In this document: one piece after another, positions 57,878-64,000 of the stretch
How the letters are laid out: each line of letters starts with the position of its first letter
Numbering within the stretch: the first letter of the stretch is position 1
Source of the DNA: JAWLHU01 sp049325315
Lineage (GTDB): Bacteria > Bacillota > Sulfobacillia > Symbiobacteriales > Symbiobacteriaceae
Direction of reading: 5' to 3'
DNA length: 64,000 bases
NCBI GenBank assembly: GCA_049325315.1
Contig: JBMONB010000132.1
Location: 1 to 64,000, forward strand
Notes under the pieces: model-generated
Database searches by the model: none
What the model saw: only the letters and a program-made list of their open reading frames with translations
What the model was told of the DNA's origin: nothing
Made by a program: the position numbers and the translations under genes

Positions 57878-58377
57878 CTTGCCGCGGGGTGTCAACTCGT
57901 CGGCGATCTCCTGGAGGAACTCAATTGCCTCTTCTCTGGTTGTTGCAAGTTCCAGGCGTCTCGTTACCTCCATATAATAGTCGTCGGTGTGCAACGATGG
58001 GTGGTGCGCTCCGCCATTCATGACCCTTGGGCTTCCGGGCAGGAACACCCCGTTCTCAGCAGCGTTAATGTCAACGCCGAACTTGTCCAGTATCCGCCTG
58101 GCATCCTCTACTCGCTTGTCGTTTCCAGCGACGATATGGTGGTCGTGTTACCCGAACGGCTTGGTCAGGTTCGGATTCTGGGCGAGCATGTTCGTGGCCA
58201 ACCTTTCGGAATCGCTCTTCGCAAAGCTCTTTGCGATCTGAATGAAATCATCGAGCCTCTTGCCCGCCTGAACCATTCGCTCCGCTGTATTCGATTGCGA
58301 GAGGCCCACAGAATCGTTGCCGCAACATCTTTGGCAAACGCGGGTTTGTTGGAAGCCTTGAGGAATCCGTTAAATAG
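57875..58377 (-). pseudogene. AHH-family nuclease toxin remnant (broken)
   Basis: On the minus strand the C-terminal part reads HHIVAGNDKRVEDARRILDK, then GVDINAAENGVFLPG, HHPSLHTDDYYMEVTRRLEL and ELTPRGK-stop. This is the AHH nuclease domain of the HNH/EndoVII superfamily, found at the C-terminus of polymorphic toxins. Just before it, after LTKPFG, there is an in-frame TAA (58148-58150). Upstream, MVQAGKRLDDFIQIAKSFAK reads in that frame, but FLKASNKPAFAKDVAAT (58320-58374) is in another. The gene therefore has one stop, at least one frameshift near 58310, and no N-terminus. The GC content is lower than its surroundings. Confidence 0.72.
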
Positions 58378-58482
58378 CTACAAAGAGCTATCCAAACTAA
58401 TAGTATATTGCGGTAATTTAGACGCACACTTCATTCCCGCATATGCGTGACTCATCTGTATACTTGAGGGAATTGTTGAACA

Positions 58483-59349
58483 GTGAGACGCAGTGTGAGA
58501 ATCGGACTAGTTGTTGCGGCAACAACGGCACCGGAACAGGGCACATACGCGGCACAGGGTGCCAAGCCGCCTGGCCGAGCCTGGGACGTTTCGCTCTTGG
58601 AGAAGGCAGGACTGACCAAGGCAGACATCGTAGAACTGAATCCCTCCTGGGCCCGTTGGCTGATGGCGGATCTAGCCACCGGTGATATTACACCAGAACA
58701 CGCCAGAACGTTCGTGGCTACTTCCCGGACCATGCCGCACCTTGAGGGTGAAGGACCTGCCGTCCCCTTGGGACCCAAACCGCCTATGTGGGGTCACTAC
58801 CGCCAGACGGAATCCACACTGTCTGCTACCAGCACCTCCAGCACGTGCAAGCAGGCCTGGAACGGATCCGGTACCGGTGCCTGGTATCGCGTTGACACCG
58901 ACTGCCGCTGGAGTCCGTGGGCGGCCACCTCCTACGACATCTACTTTGGCACTGTTACATACGGTCCAGACCGGGAGGGTGTGGATGGGATGTATCAGAG
59001 CCTCGGAGTGTTCAACACCTCCACCGGTGCTGGCGGTGACATCGGCTTCATGCACTTCAAGGACCCTGCCGATAGCAAGTATAAGTGGGTTAACTACGGC
59101 AGCGACGGCCCCAAGCCGGAGGACTGGAAGTACGGATCGATCATCATTAATCCTGCCGTGAACCCCTGGATCGACGTGCTCCTTGAGATCCCGGAGAATG
59201 GTAAGCTAAAGATGACCGTGAAGGACCACTCGTCCGGTGCGGCCCTTGGCTCCCAGACAATCACGGGCTGGAAGTCCGACCTTGGCCTTAACCCGGCCGG
59301 AGATGATATCGGGTGGTATCGCTTCCCTGTGATCCGCGTCTTACGGTAA
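58483..59349 (+). CDS. Putative secreted protein of unknown function (288 aa)
   Basis: A GTG-started protein with a short signal-like N-terminus (MRRSVRIGLVVAATTAPEQG). A Gly/Ser/Thr/Trp-rich beta-type body follows: QAWNGSGTGAWYRVDTDCRW, YGPDREGVDGMYQSLGVFN, GSIIINPAVNPWIDVLLEIP. It faintly recalls the YrpD secreted family of Bacillus. The end (GWYRFPVIRVLR) may be cut short: another frame continues coherently from about 59325. The ribosome site is weak and lies in a degraded island, so it may not be functional. Confidence 0.55.
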   Translation: MRRSVRIGLVVAATTAPEQGTYAAQGAKPPGRAWDVSLLEKAGLTKADIVELNPSWARWLMADLATGDITPEHARTFVATSRTMPHLEGEGPAVPLGPKPPMWGHYRQTESTLSATSTSSTCKQAWNGSGTGAWYRVDTDCRWSPWAATSYDIYFGTVTYGPDREGVDGMYQSLGVFNTSTGAGGDIGFMHFKDPADSKYKWVNYGSDGPKPEDWKYGSIIINPAVNPWIDVLLEIPENGKLKMTVKDHSSGAALGSQTITGWKSDLGLNPAGDDIGWYRFPVIRVLR

Positions 59350-59360
59350 CCTATGTGCAG

Positions 59361-59675
59361 ATGGTAGTGCCACCAGGGGTCTCGCGTCAGGGGAGCCCGA
59401 CCACGGGATACATGCGCGTGAACTTCAGTATGGAAACAGGAGAGAGCTTTTCCCTCTTCGAGTCCAACGGGAGCATCACCGTCGATGGGGAGGGTTTCCT
59501 CCTGGAAGAGCGAGATGCGGTGTTCCGCCAGGCCGGAGATGCCAGGCATCTCTGGGTCGATCTGGGCGACCTCGAGATCGTTTTGGACAGCACTTCTATG
59601 ACCAGAACCGAACTGGAGGCGGTCGCCATCGACTTCATCCACCGATTCGTCAACGAATCATCCAAGTGCAGATGA
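59361..59675 (+). CDS. DUF4367-like fragment
   Basis: The frame is open from 59313, but the first sensible start after the previous stop is ATG 59361, with no ribosome site. It encodes MRVNFSMETGESFSLFESNG, later HLWVDLGDLEIVLDSTSMTR and ELEAVAIDFIHRFV. The last two resemble the end of DUF4367 domains (Trp, hydrophobic strand, then an LxxxELxxIA helix). Coherent sequence upstream of the start (DPRLTVTYVQMVVPPG) suggests it is the tail of a larger, broken gene. Confidence 0.42.
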   Translation: MVVPPGVSRQGSPTTGYMRVNFSMETGESFSLFESNGSITVDGEGFLLEERDAVFRQAGDARHLWVDLGDLEIVLDSTSMTRTELEAVAIDFIHRFVNESSKCR

Positions 59676-59749
59676 TATACGGAGAGGGGGCTGTCCCAAA
59701 AGTCATCTCAGATGACTAGTAGTGCTCCGTTAGCAGGAATCTGCAATTC

Positions 59750-59810
59750 GGATGGCGACTCGTTGATCCTGATCGATGACGGCTTCGTCCTGGCCGACCT
59801 GAGGGCCTGA
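59750..59810 (+). pseudogene. Truncated second copy of the DUF1828-like gene
   Basis: Encodes SDGDSLILIDDGFVLADLRA then a stop, matching ADGDSFLLTDDGFVLADLSA of the intact gene. There is no start and the 3' half is missing. It is followed by a copy of that gene's terminator, joined directly. Confidence 0.82.
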
Positions 59811-59815
59811 ACCGA

Positions 59816-59855
59816 ACGAACCGGACCTGCCAGTTGGGTCCGGTTTGTCCCATTT
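59816..59855 (+). terminator. Duplicated terminator
   Basis: ACGAACCGGACC pairs with GGTCCGGTTTGT (one G-U pair), with CCCATTTT after it. It is a near copy of 57841-57877. The rest of the gap to 59960 has no gene. Confidence 0.75.
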
Positions 59856-59960
59856 TGCAGGGAACAAATAGTTAATAGTCGAAACTATTTCGGGGGAATC
59901 CGCCGCACGCAAGAAGCGTACGGTCGGGAAGGAAGAGGCATAACAAGGGGGACGAGAAAC

Positions 59961-61781
59961 GTGTCACGCATTACGCGCAGCCAGGTCCCGGTAGAGGAGA
60001 CCTGGAATCTGGCCGATATCTTCGAATCCGACGAGGCCTGGGAGGCGGAACGGGCGGCGGTGGAAGCCGAACTGCCCGCCCTGCTGGAGCACCGTGGGGC
60101 GCTGGGCGTCAGCCCGGCCCATCTGCTGGCCTGCCTCGACGCTTACGAGGCGATGACCGGCCGGCTCAATCGGGTTCTGCAGTACGCCCACTACCGCTAC
60201 ACCGAGGACACCACCAACCCCACCAGCCAGGCGATGGCCGGCCGGGCCAACATGCTCTACGGGCAGGTCCGCAACGTGCTGACCGACCTGCGGGCGGCGA
60301 TGCTTCGCCTGCCCGAGGGCATGGTGGAGCGGTTCATGAGCGAGGAGCCGGCCCTGCAGGGGTACCGGCGCTTTCTGGAGCTGCTGATCGCCAGCCAGGC
60401 CCACGCCCTGACCCCCGAGGCCGAGGCGGCGCTCTCTGCCGTCAGCCCGGGGCTCACGGCCCCCATGTCGGTCTTTTCCGCCATCACCTCGTCGGACATG
60501 AAGTTCGAGCCGGTGACAGACAGCCAGGGGCGGGAGGTGCCCATCTCCCTCTTCTTCTACATGACCCAGATCGAGACATCCCCCGACACCACCCTCCGGC
60601 GCCGGGCCTACGAATCCCTGGTCAAGGGGCTCACCCCCTACCAGAACGGACTGGGCACCAACCTCTCGACCCACATTCGCAACAACGTGGCGCTGGCCCG
60701 CCTCCGGGGTTACTCCTCCACGGCGGAGATGATCCTCCAGCACAGCGGCGATGGCCGGAACCCCGACCAGGTGCCGGTACCGGTCTACGAGATGGTGCTC
60801 GACGAGATTCAGCGGGGGATTGCGCCGCACATGCAGCGCTACGCCCGGCTGCGCAAGCGGGTGCTGGGCCTCGACAAGCTGCTCTTCAGCGACGTGAAGG
60901 CGCCGCTGGACCCCGAGTTCGACCCCCGCGTCACCTGGGAAGAGGCGGCCGACATGCTCTGCGGCGCTGTGGAGGTCCTCGGGCCGGAGTACGCCGCCGC
61001 CATGCGCCGGGCCTTCACCGACCGCTGGGTCTACCGGGCCAACAACGCCGGCTGCGGCATGATCGCCTTCGGGGGCGGGGTCTACGGGGTGCACGGTTAC
61101 TCCTTCTACCCCTGGGGCGGGAACCTGTTCGACGCCTTCCTGCTGGGCCACGAATTGGGCCACTCGGTCCACTACGACTTCGCCATGCGCCACCAGAAGG
61201 CGCTCGACCTGGCGGCGCCGCTCTTCTTCGTGGAGGCGCCCTCCACCCTGACCGAGCACCTCATGGTTCAGCATGTGCGCCAGACCAACAGCGACCCGCG
61301 CCTGCGCCGCTGGCTCAATATGTACCTGATGATGTCCTACCACCACAACTTCGTCACCCACATGCTGGAGGCGGAGCTGCTCCGCCGGCTCTACACCATG
61401 GCGGAGGCCGGCAAGCCGCTGACCACCACCGTGCTCAACAACACCAAGTTCGAGATTCTCGCCTCCTTCTGGGGCGACACGGTGGAGCTCGACGAGGGCG
61501 CCAAGCTGACCTGGATGCGCCAGCCCCACTACTACCACGGCCTCTACCCGTACACCTACTCGGTCGGCCTGACCGCCTCCACCGTGCTGGCCCAGCGCAT
61601 CGCCCGGGAGGGCCGGGCCGCCGGGGAGCGCTGGGTCGATGTGCTCAAGATGGGCGGCAGCCGTAGTGCGCTCGACCTCTTCGCCGCCGCCGGCCTCGAC
61701 ATGACCCGCCCCGAGCCCTACCGCGAGGCCGCCGCCTTTGTGGGCCGCATCGTCGATGAGTTGGAAGAGTCCTTTGCCTGA
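59961..61781 (+). CDS. pepF: Oligoendopeptidase F (M3B metallopeptidase)
   Basis: A 606-residue cytoplasmic peptidase starting (GTG) MSRITRSQVPVEETWNLADI, the standard PepF opening. The zinc motif is LLGHELGHSVHYDF (His397, Glu398, His401), with the third ligand Glu in FFVEAPSTLTEHLM. The C-terminal substrate region is YHGLYPYTYSVGLTAS. It hydrolyses peptides of about 6-20 residues. Length and motif order are normal. A GGGGGA site lies upstream. Confidence 0.93.
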   Translation: MSRITRSQVPVEETWNLADIFESDEAWEAERAAVEAELPALLEHRGALGVSPAHLLACLDAYEAMTGRLNRVLQYAHYRYTEDTTNPTSQAMAGRANMLYGQVRNVLTDLRAAMLRLPEGMVERFMSEEPALQGYRRFLELLIASQAHALTPEAEAALSAVSPGLTAPMSVFSAITSSDMKFEPVTDSQGREVPISLFFYMTQIETSPDTTLRRRAYESLVKGLTPYQNGLGTNLSTHIRNNVALARLRGYSSTAEMILQHSGDGRNPDQVPVPVYEMVLDEIQRGIAPHMQRYARLRKRVLGLDKLLFSDVKAPLDPEFDPRVTWEEAADMLCGAVEVLGPEYAAAMRRAFTDRWVYRANNAGCGMIAFGGGVYGVHGYSFYPWGGNLFDAFLLGHELGHSVHYDFAMRHQKALDLAAPLFFVEAPSTLTEHLMVQHVRQTNSDPRLRRWLNMYLMMSYHHNFVTHMLEAELLRRLYTMAEAGKPLTTTVLNNTKFEILASFWGDTVELDEGAKLTWMRQPHYYHGLYPYTYSVGLTASTVLAQRIAREGRAAGERWVDVLKMGGSRSALDLFAAAGLDMTRPEPYREAAAFVGRIVDELEESFA

Positions 61782-61795
61782 GGAGAGCCACACCT

Positions 61796-62296
61796 ATGAT
61801 CATCCGCCGTCTGACGCCCGCCGACTGGGAAGCGTACCGGACCCTCCGGCTGGAGGCGCTCCACCTGGAGCCCACCGCCTTCGGCTCCGACCCCTCCGAC
61901 CAGGTCAACCAGCCCCAGGCCTACTGGACCAGCCGCCTGGAGGGCGGCCCCGACAGCTTCGTGCTGGGCGCCTTCCTGCATGACCACCTGGTGGGCATGG
62001 CCGGGCTGCGGCGGGAGCAGGGAGCCAAGACCCGGCACAAGGCGATGGTCTGGGGCATGTACGTCTCGCCCGGCGCCCGCGGCCGGGGGATGGGGCGCCG
62101 CCTGCTGGAGCAGCTGATCGCCGAAGCCCGGGAGCTCGACGGGCTGCGCCAGCTCTTCCTCGCCGTGACCTCCACCAACGAGCCGGCCCGCAGCCTCTAC
62201 CTGGACCTGGGCTTCCGGGTCTACGGCACCGAGCCCCGGGCGCTGCGGGTGGGGGAGCGGTTCGTCGACGAAGATCTCATGTACCTAGCTTTGTAA
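61796..62296 (+). CDS. GNAT acetyltransferase
   Basis: A 166-residue GNAT starting MIIRRLTPADWEAYRTLRLE. It has the acetyl-CoA motif VSPGARGRGMGRRLLEQLIA and FLAVTSTNEPARSLYLDLGF. EALHLEPTAFGSDP is a pattern common in this subgroup. Substrate unknown. It lies 14 nt after pepF with GAGGAGA upstream, and 26 nt before another GNAT gene. Confidence 0.87.
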   Translation: MIIRRLTPADWEAYRTLRLEALHLEPTAFGSDPSDQVNQPQAYWTSRLEGGPDSFVLGAFLHDHLVGMAGLRREQGAKTRHKAMVWGMYVSPGARGRGMGRRLLEQLIAEARELDGLRQLFLAVTSTNEPARSLYLDLGFRVYGTEPRALRVGERFVDEDLMYLAL

Positions 62297-62322
62297 GCGA
62301 AGCCCTGGGGGTGCAGCAAGCG

Positions 62323-62865
62323 ATGGAGAAGAACATCTGGCAGGGGAGCCGCATTCGCCTGCGGGCGGTGGAGCCCGCCGACTGGATCCAGTTCTACGAA
62401 TGGCACCTGGACTCCGAGCAGGCCCGGCGCAGCTATGCCGTTCCCTTCCCCCGCTCCCGGGAGGCGCAGGAGCGGTTTGCGGCAGAGGAGAGCCTGCGCC
62501 GCCCCGAGGGCGACGTCTTCCGCTTTGTCATCGAAAGCCTGGAGGGTGAGTTTGCCGGGACGATCAACACCCATTCCTGCGACCGGCGCTCCGGCACCTT
62601 CGAGTACGGCCTGGGCGTGCGGGAGGCCTACCAGGGCAAGGGCTACGCCACCGAGGCGATCCGGCTGGTGCTGCGCTACTTCTTCCAGGAACTGCGCTAC
62701 CAGAAGTGCTGCGCCCATGTTTACAGCTTCAACGAACCCTCGATCCGGCTCCATGAAAAGCTCGGATTCCAGTTGGAGGGGCGTCTGCGGCGGATGGTAT
62801 ACACCGGCGGGGTGTATCACGATGAACTGATCTTCGGGATCATTGCGGAGGAGTTCAAGGCCTGA
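62323..62865 (+). CDS. GNAT acetyltransferase, RimJ/RimL-like
   Basis: A 180-residue GNAT with RIRLRAVEPADWIQFYEWHL, LGVREAYQGKGYATEAIRLV (acetyl-CoA loop) and SFNEPSIRLHEKLGFQLEGR. It ends YHDELIFGIIAEEF, typical of spermidine/RimJ-like acetyltransferases. ATG 62323 has GGGGGTG 9 nt upstream; the GTG at 62311 is an alternative start within that site. Confidence 0.87.
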   Translation: MEKNIWQGSRIRLRAVEPADWIQFYEWHLDSEQARRSYAVPFPRSREAQERFAAEESLRRPEGDVFRFVIESLEGEFAGTINTHSCDRRSGTFEYGLGVREAYQGKGYATEAIRLVLRYFFQELRYQKCCAHVYSFNEPSIRLHEKLGFQLEGRLRRMVYTGGVYHDELIFGIIAEEFKA

Positions 62866-62878
62866 GCCAAAACAAACA

Positions 62879-62913
62879 GGGCGGTGCCCCTGCTGACGGG
62901 GGTACCGCCCTTC
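62879..62913. terminator. Bidirectional terminator
   Basis: GGGCGGTGCCCC pairs with GGGGTACCGCCC (one G-T), followed by TTCGTGTT. It separates the GNAT genes from the convergent repressor gene. Confidence 0.75.
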
Positions 62914-62930
62914 GTGTTCCCAAGGTCGCA

Positions 62931-63209
62931 TCACAGCTTCAGGAAGCTCTGCATCAGGGCGTCGGTGGACTTCTTCCCGCTTCCGCCCTTCTGGATCTCC
63001 TGGGCCATCTGGGCGCCCAACTGGCACGAGACCAGCTTGACCCCCACCCGGCTGAGGCCAGCCCGAATCGCGGAGATCTGAATGACGATCTCCTCGCACT
63101 CGGCCCCTTCATCGAGCAGTCGCTGTACCCCCCGCATCTGGCCCTCGAGGCGCCGCATCCGCCGCATCAACTCCTGATAGAGCTTCGGATCGCTCTCCTT
63201 CAATGGCAT
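62931..63209 (-). CDS. CsoR/FrmR-family repressor with atypical Cys set
   Basis: A 92-residue all-helical repressor: LMRRMRRLEGQMRGVQRLLD, then ECEEIVIQISAIRAGLSRVG and VKLVSCQLGAQMAQE. Cys38 matches the conserved first Cys of the family. The usual His (about 61) and second Cys (about 65) are Ser and Gly, with a Cys at 62 instead. Copper binding as in CsoR is therefore doubtful; another metal, a thiol or a persulfide may be sensed. GGGAGGG lies before the ATG, and the first 34 codons overlap the carbonic anhydrase gene. Confidence 0.85.
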   Translation of the reverse strand: MPLKESDPKLYQELMRRMRRLEGQMRGVQRLLDEGAECEEIVIQISAIRAGLSRVGVKLVSCQLGAQMAQEIQKGGSGKKSTDALMQSFLKL

Positions 63210-63777
63210 ACTTCTTCCCTCCCTTGATCGCCGGCGGTTCCTCTGTGACGAGGTGTTCCAGCCGCCCGGTCCGCAGGTGGAGCAGGTAGCCCTCTATGGC
63301 GACCCCCTGCCCGTGTTCCTTATAGACCGGATGCTCCTTCAACCTGCGAACCTGTTCCAGTACATTTAGACGGGCCAGTTGATCCGGATCGATCTCCGGA
63401 TCCTCCGGCAGCGCGGCCCGGATATGCTTTAGCCAGCCCTCCAGGGCCGGTGGGGCGTCTCCCTCCCGGGCGGCGGCGATGCCGCCGCAGCCGGTGTGCC
63501 CCTTTACCACGAGGCGCCCCACCTTCAGCCGGGTCAGGGCGAACCAGAGCGCCGCCTCAAAGCTGGCATCGCCCTCCACCACCTGGTTGGCAATGTTCCG
63601 GTGCACAAACATGGTGCCGAGGGGCGCCTGGGTGACCACCGACGGGCAGACCCGCGAATCGGAGCAGGCGAGCATCAGGCAGTAAGGCTGCTGGCCCTGG
63701 CTCAACTCCTCGAAGTAGTGTGGGTCTGATTCCTCCACGAATCGTTCATTCTGCCCGATCAGGTCAAGCGGTCTCAT
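63109..63777 (-). CDS. Beta-class carbonic anhydrase
   Basis: A 222-residue enzyme with zinc ligands Cys38 (LACSDSRV), His94 and Cys97 (GHTGCGG), and the Asp40-Arg42 dyad. GTMFVHRNIAN is conserved. The catalytic domain ends near HLRTGRLEHLV. A ~45-residue Gly/Ala-rich tail then runs 101 nt into the repressor gene in another frame. It overlaps the SulP gene by 14 nt. SulP-carbonic anhydrase pairs are known, and are thought to couple bicarbonate transport with hydration. Confidence 0.9.
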   Translation of the reverse strand: MRPLDLIGQNERFVEESDPHYFEELSQGQQPYCLMLACSDSRVCPSVVTQAPLGTMFVHRNIANQVVEGDASFEAALWFALTRLKVGRLVVKGHTGCGGIAAAREGDAPPALEGWLKHIRAALPEDPEIDPDQLARLNVLEQVRRLKEHPVYKEHGQGVAIEGYLLHLRTGRLEHLVTEEPPAIKGGKKYAIEGERSEALSGVDAADAAPRGPDAGGTATAR

Positions 63778-64000
63778 GGCGCAACCCCCTCTTCAATAGT
63801 CCTAACGCTTCCAGGGCGTGCTCCACCGAGAGGTGATCGATCGCCCGGCCATACGTTTCTGCCCAGCCGGCCCGCCGAACCAGGTCGCGCACCGGCCCCT
63901 TCATCCCGGTGAAGACCACCGAGAGCCCCCGGGCCCGAAGGTCGGCCACCAGGGTGTCCAGGGCGTCCACCGCCACCGCGTCCATGTCGCCCACGCCTGA
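63764..64000 (-). CDS. SulP-family transporter, C-terminal STAS domain (partial)
   Basis: The last 78 residues of a gene that runs off the right edge. It shows a STAS-domain pattern: DMDAVAVDALDTLVADLRAR, LSVVFTGMKGPVRDLV, AIDHLSVEHALEAL. This domain caps SulP anion transporters. Together with the overlapping carbonic anhydrase gene it suggests a bicarbonate or sulfate carrier. The membrane part is outside the window. Confidence 0.82.
   Translation of the reverse strand, partial: SGVGDMDAVAVDALDTLVADLRARGLSVVFTGMKGPVRDLVRRAGWAETYGRAIDHLSVEHALEALGLLKRGLRHETA

Noticed and set aside
58443..58685. An 80-codon plus frame before the 288-aa protein
   Set aside because: It is Cys/Arg/Gly-rich without motifs and overlaps the better-supported GTG frame.
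59727..59738. CCGTTAGCAGGA resembling the LacI-type operator core
   Set aside because: It lies in the decayed island at the edge of the truncated DUF1828 copy, lacks the GTTGC arm, and is 230 nt from the next gene; probably chance.
1..64000. tRNA, rRNA, riboswitch, insertion-sequence and phage-integration signals
   Set aside because: None was seen: no cloverleaf or rRNA-like blocks, no transposase or integrase motifs, and no recognisable riboswitch leader.

Overview
The window is GC-rich and densely coded on both strands, with Shine-Dalgarno sites close to AGGAGG. It carries a PrkA tail, an Opp/Dpp-type sugar ABC transporter, several ferredoxin-dependent 2-oxoacid oxidoreductases and a B12-dependent mutase. 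This points to an anaerobic or thermophilic high-GC Firmicute of the Symbiobacterium kind. That placement is inferred from gene content and was not checked by a search.

Region 1 (1-28760) is a plant-polysaccharide utilisation island. A minus-strand operon (237-6630) encodes a GH31 alpha-xylosidase-like enzyme, two Gfo/Idh/MocA dehydrogenases and two TIM-barrel isomerases. A second minus operon (7121-11575) encodes a LacI regulator, a GH2 beta-mannosidase and a CE7-type acetyl esterase. Diverging from it is a long plus-strand operon (11801-22576): a solute-binding lipoprotein, two permeases, two ATPases, a lipoprotein GH5, a GH1, a second GH5 and a GH4 enzyme. A second LacI regulator, a ThuA-like protein, two aldo/keto reductases and a large clan GH-A-like protein follow. 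Together they suggest import and breakdown of acetylated (gluco/galacto)mannan or xyloglucan oligomers. A shared GTTAGCAGG-type element lies upstream of both LacI genes and of the 28757 operon.

Region 2 (29123-31987) is a large HExxH metalloprotease with no visible signal peptide.

Region 3 (32216-47449) is the most unusual part. It holds an unknown protein, an FCD-type regulator with a non-GntR winged helix, a four-subunit 2-oxoacid:ferredoxin oxidoreductase and an FAD protein with a Cys cluster. It continues with a fold-type-I PLP-like enzyme, an 80-residue protein, a B12 protein resembling a KamE-KamD aminomutase fused in B12-first order, a KamB-like P-loop reactivase, a GntP/DcuC-like carrier, an EamA exporter and a second two-gene oxidoreductase. 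Three copies of a 15-bp palindrome close to CTCATCAGTGATGAG precede three transcription units and tie them into one candidate regulon. I read this as an undescribed B12-dependent amino-acid fermentation module.

Region 4 (47501-56117) is mixed housekeeping and accessory material: signal peptidase I, GNAT acetyltransferases, a DinB-like protein with an orphan ABC permease pair, a soluble chemotaxis receptor, and a MerR regulator with a diagnostic 19-bp-spacer promoter and an aldo/keto reductase.

Region 5 (56118-59860) is a decaying island. It has a repeat-rich non-coding stretch, an unknown gene with an out-of-frame continuation, a DUF1828-like gene, a broken AHH-nuclease toxin remnant, two fragments of secreted-type proteins, and a second partial copy of the DUF1828 gene with its terminator.

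Region 6 (59961-64000) has oligoendopeptidase F, two GNATs, a CsoR-like repressor, a beta-carbonic anhydrase and the STAS end of a SulP transporter.
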